DNA from: Dryococelus australis
Taxonomy: Eukaryota > Arthropoda > Insecta > Phasmatodea > Phasmatidae
NCBI GenBank assembly: GCA_029891345.1
Contig: CM057009.1
Location: forward strand, 207,880,709-207,944,708
DNA length: 64,000 bases
Direction of reading: 5' to 3'
Part shown: positions 60,623 to 64,000 of the stretch, one piece after another
Numbering within the stretch: the first letter of the stretch is position 1
Layout of the letters: the number at the start of each line of letters is the position of its first letter
Notes under the pieces: model-generated
Database searches by the model: none
The model's input: only the letters and a program-made list of their open reading frames with translations
What the model was told of the DNA's origin: nothing
Position numbers and translations under genes: made by a program

Positions 60623-63600
60623 CTGTGTACGAGTGTGTATCTTTGTTCATGCGTTGTTTGTGCATGTTGGGTGCCTTCTTTTTTTGGTTTTGGAATTTTT
60701 TGTGATTGGAAAAACAGGCACGCACACACACATTGGATGTATTTTAAGGTTAAAATAAATATGATATTTTCAGTGTTCCCTTTTGAGTTTTATTATCAGA
60801 GTTTTTTTTGTGTCACTGTTATTTTGTTAGCCATGGCTACCATTGTGCCAGAGTATCTAGTTAAAGATGAGGTACTCTACGAATGTATTCTTAGAAATGT
60901 TCAACCACCCGAAAATACTGCCATGTCATGTAGGAGCACCTTACCTGCTGCTATTAACACTGACAACCTCTATTGACTTAAATAATGTTTGTACCCTTAA
61001 CCCTGAATCTGAGTATCGTATTTGTGCTTCCAAACTAATTTCCCTTCAAGAAATGTGTGACAATGTGGATGATGACTCCAGTCTTTCAAAGTATCCCAGA
61101 CTTAAGCAAAGGCTTACACATCTACAAAATCGACTCTCAAATTTGTCAACCTAGTGTTCAGACCATCTTACTGGAATACAGGGTCAGTCCCTAAAAAATA
61201 CTGTCGCTCAGACGCAATCCTTGTTTAAGGCTATTTGTTGTTTGGAAGCCAATGAGTCACAAAAGCCTTCAACTGATATTCAAACCACTATGGTTGCTGA
61301 ACAATTGGCCACCCTTAATCTCTGTACTGTGTCCACCACCATTTCAGTTCCAGCACCTGCTCAAGATAACCTAGTTGGTAATCCTTCCACTTTAACCGCT
61401 GTATCACATACACCTTCACCCTCCTTTCCTCCTCACATCCCAACCGCATCATACAACCCACTTGTTAATATTGTTTTCACCACCACACTACTCATGTCAG
61501 CTGCAGTAGTGCCAACTGCACAAAATTAAATGTTACCCCATTTGGCAAAATTACACATCCAATGGAAAGAATGTTGTGCAATTTCCTGGCCACCAACTGC
61601 TTGCAAGTCCCTAAATTTTTTTAATTCCTAAATGTTATAGTGACATTCCATCAGAGTAAAACAGTGCCAGATGCCCAACTTTTGGAAATTATTTACCCTT
61701 TCACGCAGCAACCATTGAGTGAAAGAACCAGACTAGCCATCTCCCAACACTCCAAATTTGATGATTACCATGCTGACATCCTCCATTATTTCATCCCATC
61801 CAGATTACTCGCACAGTTACAGACGAAAATGTTTAACAGATTGCAAGAGCCCAATGAGTCTTTATCTGGGTAAGTTAGTAGTATAAAGAGGCTGCTGCTG
61901 TTTTGCGCTAGTCATTATTTGAAAGGAACCTCATGAGCACTCTTGTTTGGTGTTTGTGGGTAAACCCAATTCTTTTATAGAATTAGTTTGCATTCACTCA
62001 CAAAATATTAAGTATGCTGACCAAAAACATGAGAAATTTTTTTGACAGGGCAGATAAAGAAATCAGGCTCTAGCTCAAATAAAAAGGGAAAGACACGTAA
62101 TTCTGATGTCAGTGCTGTAGATGCTGCCAATTCACCTAAGGTAGGCTATCTGATGATAAGAGTAGCACCACAGAAGATTCACCTCGTAGCATTTCTACAT
62201 GCTATTGTTGTAAGCAACTTGGTCACATTATTGCTAAATGCCCCAACCTTCAGGCAAAAAAACAAGTCCTGCATTGATGAAATATGAACATTCATTCCCA
62301 CCAAGCTGGCAACTTTACCAGTTCTAAAATCTGTAAATCTTTGTCATAGTTTTCAATGTTTGTTTGGTCCTGTTTGGTAAAAAATCAGTATAGGACTTTT
62401 CAAGAAAATTTTCCAAATGTAGTTAGTGGGTGTACAAAAGCTTGCTACTCATCATATTAAAGTGAATTTGGGACATCTGTCAGTGCATACGCTTGTAGAC
62501 TCAGGATCTGCATGCATTATCATATCTGGTAAACTTTTTGACCAATTGATGGAGTTAAAGTAAGTAAAGTCAGTGTTACAGCTTCCAGTGAAGCTTTACC
62601 AATTTTGTGTCGTGCAACTGTTAAATTGAATATTGGCGATTTTACTTGGATGCACAAATGCTTAGTTTCACAAATCTTAGTTTGTCCTTTATTTTAGGAG
62701 TTGATTTCATAGCATCCACGGGGCTAATTTGGATATTCAGGCAAAACACATTTCCTTTTAATTTTCTTCAGCAGAAAAAATTACTTTTTCTAATAGTAAA
62801 CAAAGTCAACCTCTCTTGTCTGAAATAGACACTGAGCCAAAATCAGTTTTTGACCCTTTTGCACATTGGGAACTCACAAGGTGTGTTGACGTAAAGAAAA
62901 TTGGTTAACAATTTCCCTGAAGTTCTCACCTCCAGAGTTAAGTCTTGCGGATCTGTTAACAGTATGAAATAAAACTTGTTGACAAGGATTATGTCACAAG
63001 TCATCCATATAGGTTAGCCCCACATAAAAAAGATATTTTAAGAAAAAGGTTAGGGAATTATTAGATAAAGGTGTAATTGAGTCCTCCACATCTCAGTATG
63101 CAATTCCCACCTTTTTGGTTCCAAATCCTAATGATAAACCAAGAATTGTCATTGATTACCGCAAAATTGATTAAAAAATTTTGAGTCTGTCCCACATTTT
63201 AACCTACATTCGGTCATTGATTAGCTTGGCAAATCAAAATTTTTCACTACTATTGATCCTATTGCGGAATACCACCGCATTCCGTCATGAAAACAGTCCA
63301 AACCAATCACTAGTTTTAGTGTTCCCTGGAATCTTTACCAGTTTACCTGTGTGACTTTTGGTTTGGCCACTGGTGCCCAAGTGCTCACGTGCCTTTTGGA
63401 CAACATTTTCCATTCTGTATACAACTATCTGGATGACCCTGTGACATATTCTAAGTCTTTTGAACAACACCTAGCTCACCTAAAGAAAGTTCTGTCGCAT
63501 TTGAAAAAGGCAGGTTTAACAGTTAACCCTAATAGGGTTAAGTTTGCTGTTAAGGAAATCTCCTATCTGGGATGTGAAATTTCATCAGAGGGAGTTTCCA

Positions 63601-64000
63601 TTGACCCTGAGTGGACTACATGTATTCGTGATTTTCTGCCGCCTCTGGATGTTAAGGACTTTGCCATTTTTATTGGAATGGTATAGTTTTTTTTGGAAAA
63701 ATTATCCCCAAACTTGTAGAGAAGGCTGCTCCATATAACATGTTGCGTAAAAAATCTGTAAAGTTTGAGAGGAACAACAGAAATCTTTTACACTCTTAGG
63801 AACGATATTATGAACCCTCCGGTTATTTGGATGCCAGATTTTTCGAACGAGTTTATCCTGCAAACTGATGCTTCTAGCTCAGCTGTAGGAGCTGTCTTGT
63901 ATCAGAAATTTGATGGTTTTCACCAACCTATTTCATTTGCATCATGTACACACACACCCCAGAAGAGAAAATAATTTATTTATAAATTAGAATGTTTAGC

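Larger units (their letters stand above)
60372..64000 (+). mobile_element. Gypsy-type LTR retroelement fossil, cut by window end
   Basis: A candidate 5' LTR (60372-60602) and primer-binding site precede gag-type coding from about 60834. Further parts are a CCHC zinc knuckle CYCCKQLGHIIAKC at 62200-62241, a protease zone with TLVDSGS near 62489, reverse transcriptase (about 63040-63690, with FLPPLDVKDFAIFIGMV-type connection) and the start of RNase H (WMPDFSNEFILQTDASSSAV, about 63828-63890). Part order is gag-PR-RT-RH as in gypsy/Metaviridae. The copy has many breaks but keeps more of its parts than the other gypsy fossils here. Integrase and 3' LTR would lie beyond 64000. Confidence 0.8.

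Noticed and set aside
1-64000. CRISPR arrays, operons, riboswitches or bacterial promoters
   Set aside because: Nothing in the window has prokaryotic organisation. The tandem repeats seen lack unique spacers of uniform length.

Overview
The window reads as a piece of a large, AT-rich, gene-poor animal genome, most likely an arthropod and probably an insect with a big genome (inference). The pointers are GT-AG introns, exons separated by tens of kilobases, tRNA-derived SINEs, Tc1, mariner-like and pogo-type DNA transposons, and several decayed gypsy-type LTR elements. I see no prokaryotic gene organisation.

Host gene: I can support only two host coding exons, both on the minus strand: 33909-34006 and 11855-11983. 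Their splice phases match, and together they give about 75 residues of an MFS sugar transporter. The closest family I recognise is the proton/myo-inositol cotransporter SLC2A13 (HMIT). The intron between them is about 21.9 kb and is packed with repeats. The other exons were not found and probably lie outside the window on both sides.

Layout, left to right. At 11-4742 there is a long imperfect inverted-repeat (foldback) element whose two arms carry outward-facing copies of a zinc-finger reading frame. At 5541-7317 there is a non-autonomous TIR element with TA target duplication. At 8250-9990 lies a dispersed repeat (possibly an LTR) with an inverted partner at 23540-25400. The transporter exon at 11855 follows, then at 12.3-14.6 kb a strongly diverged satellite array (about 280 bp period) interrupted by tRNA-derived SINEs, with a further unit at 15.6 kb. 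An unclassified GC-richer block occupies 16.6-17.7 kb, and a pogo-type transposon with an open 384-codon frame lies near 20.3-22.2 kb. Mostly featureless intron sequence and an unclassified ORF block at 29.0-31.0 kb come next, followed by the second transporter exon at 34.0 kb.

Right of the gene the sequence is a transposon graveyard. A gypsy-type element (about 34.97-43.27 kb) was invaded by a 4.1 kb DNA transposon with 4-bp target duplication (35868-39946) and by a Tc1 element with TA duplication (41663-43070). After these come a second gypsy fragment on the minus strand (about 43.3-44.8 kb), a gypsy-type element with both LTRs (about 48.17-53.57 kb), a mariner-like element on the minus strand (about 55.35-56.74 kb), and a gypsy-type element entering at about 60.4 kb and cut by the window end.

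The most interesting structural points are the inverted repeat pair bracketing a single exon (possible dsRNA or circular RNA), the foldback element with mirrored zinc-finger frames, the open pogo frame that has lost two of three catalytic aspartates, and the ordered nest of insertions in the 35-43 kb region. I did not find a clearly new biological system.
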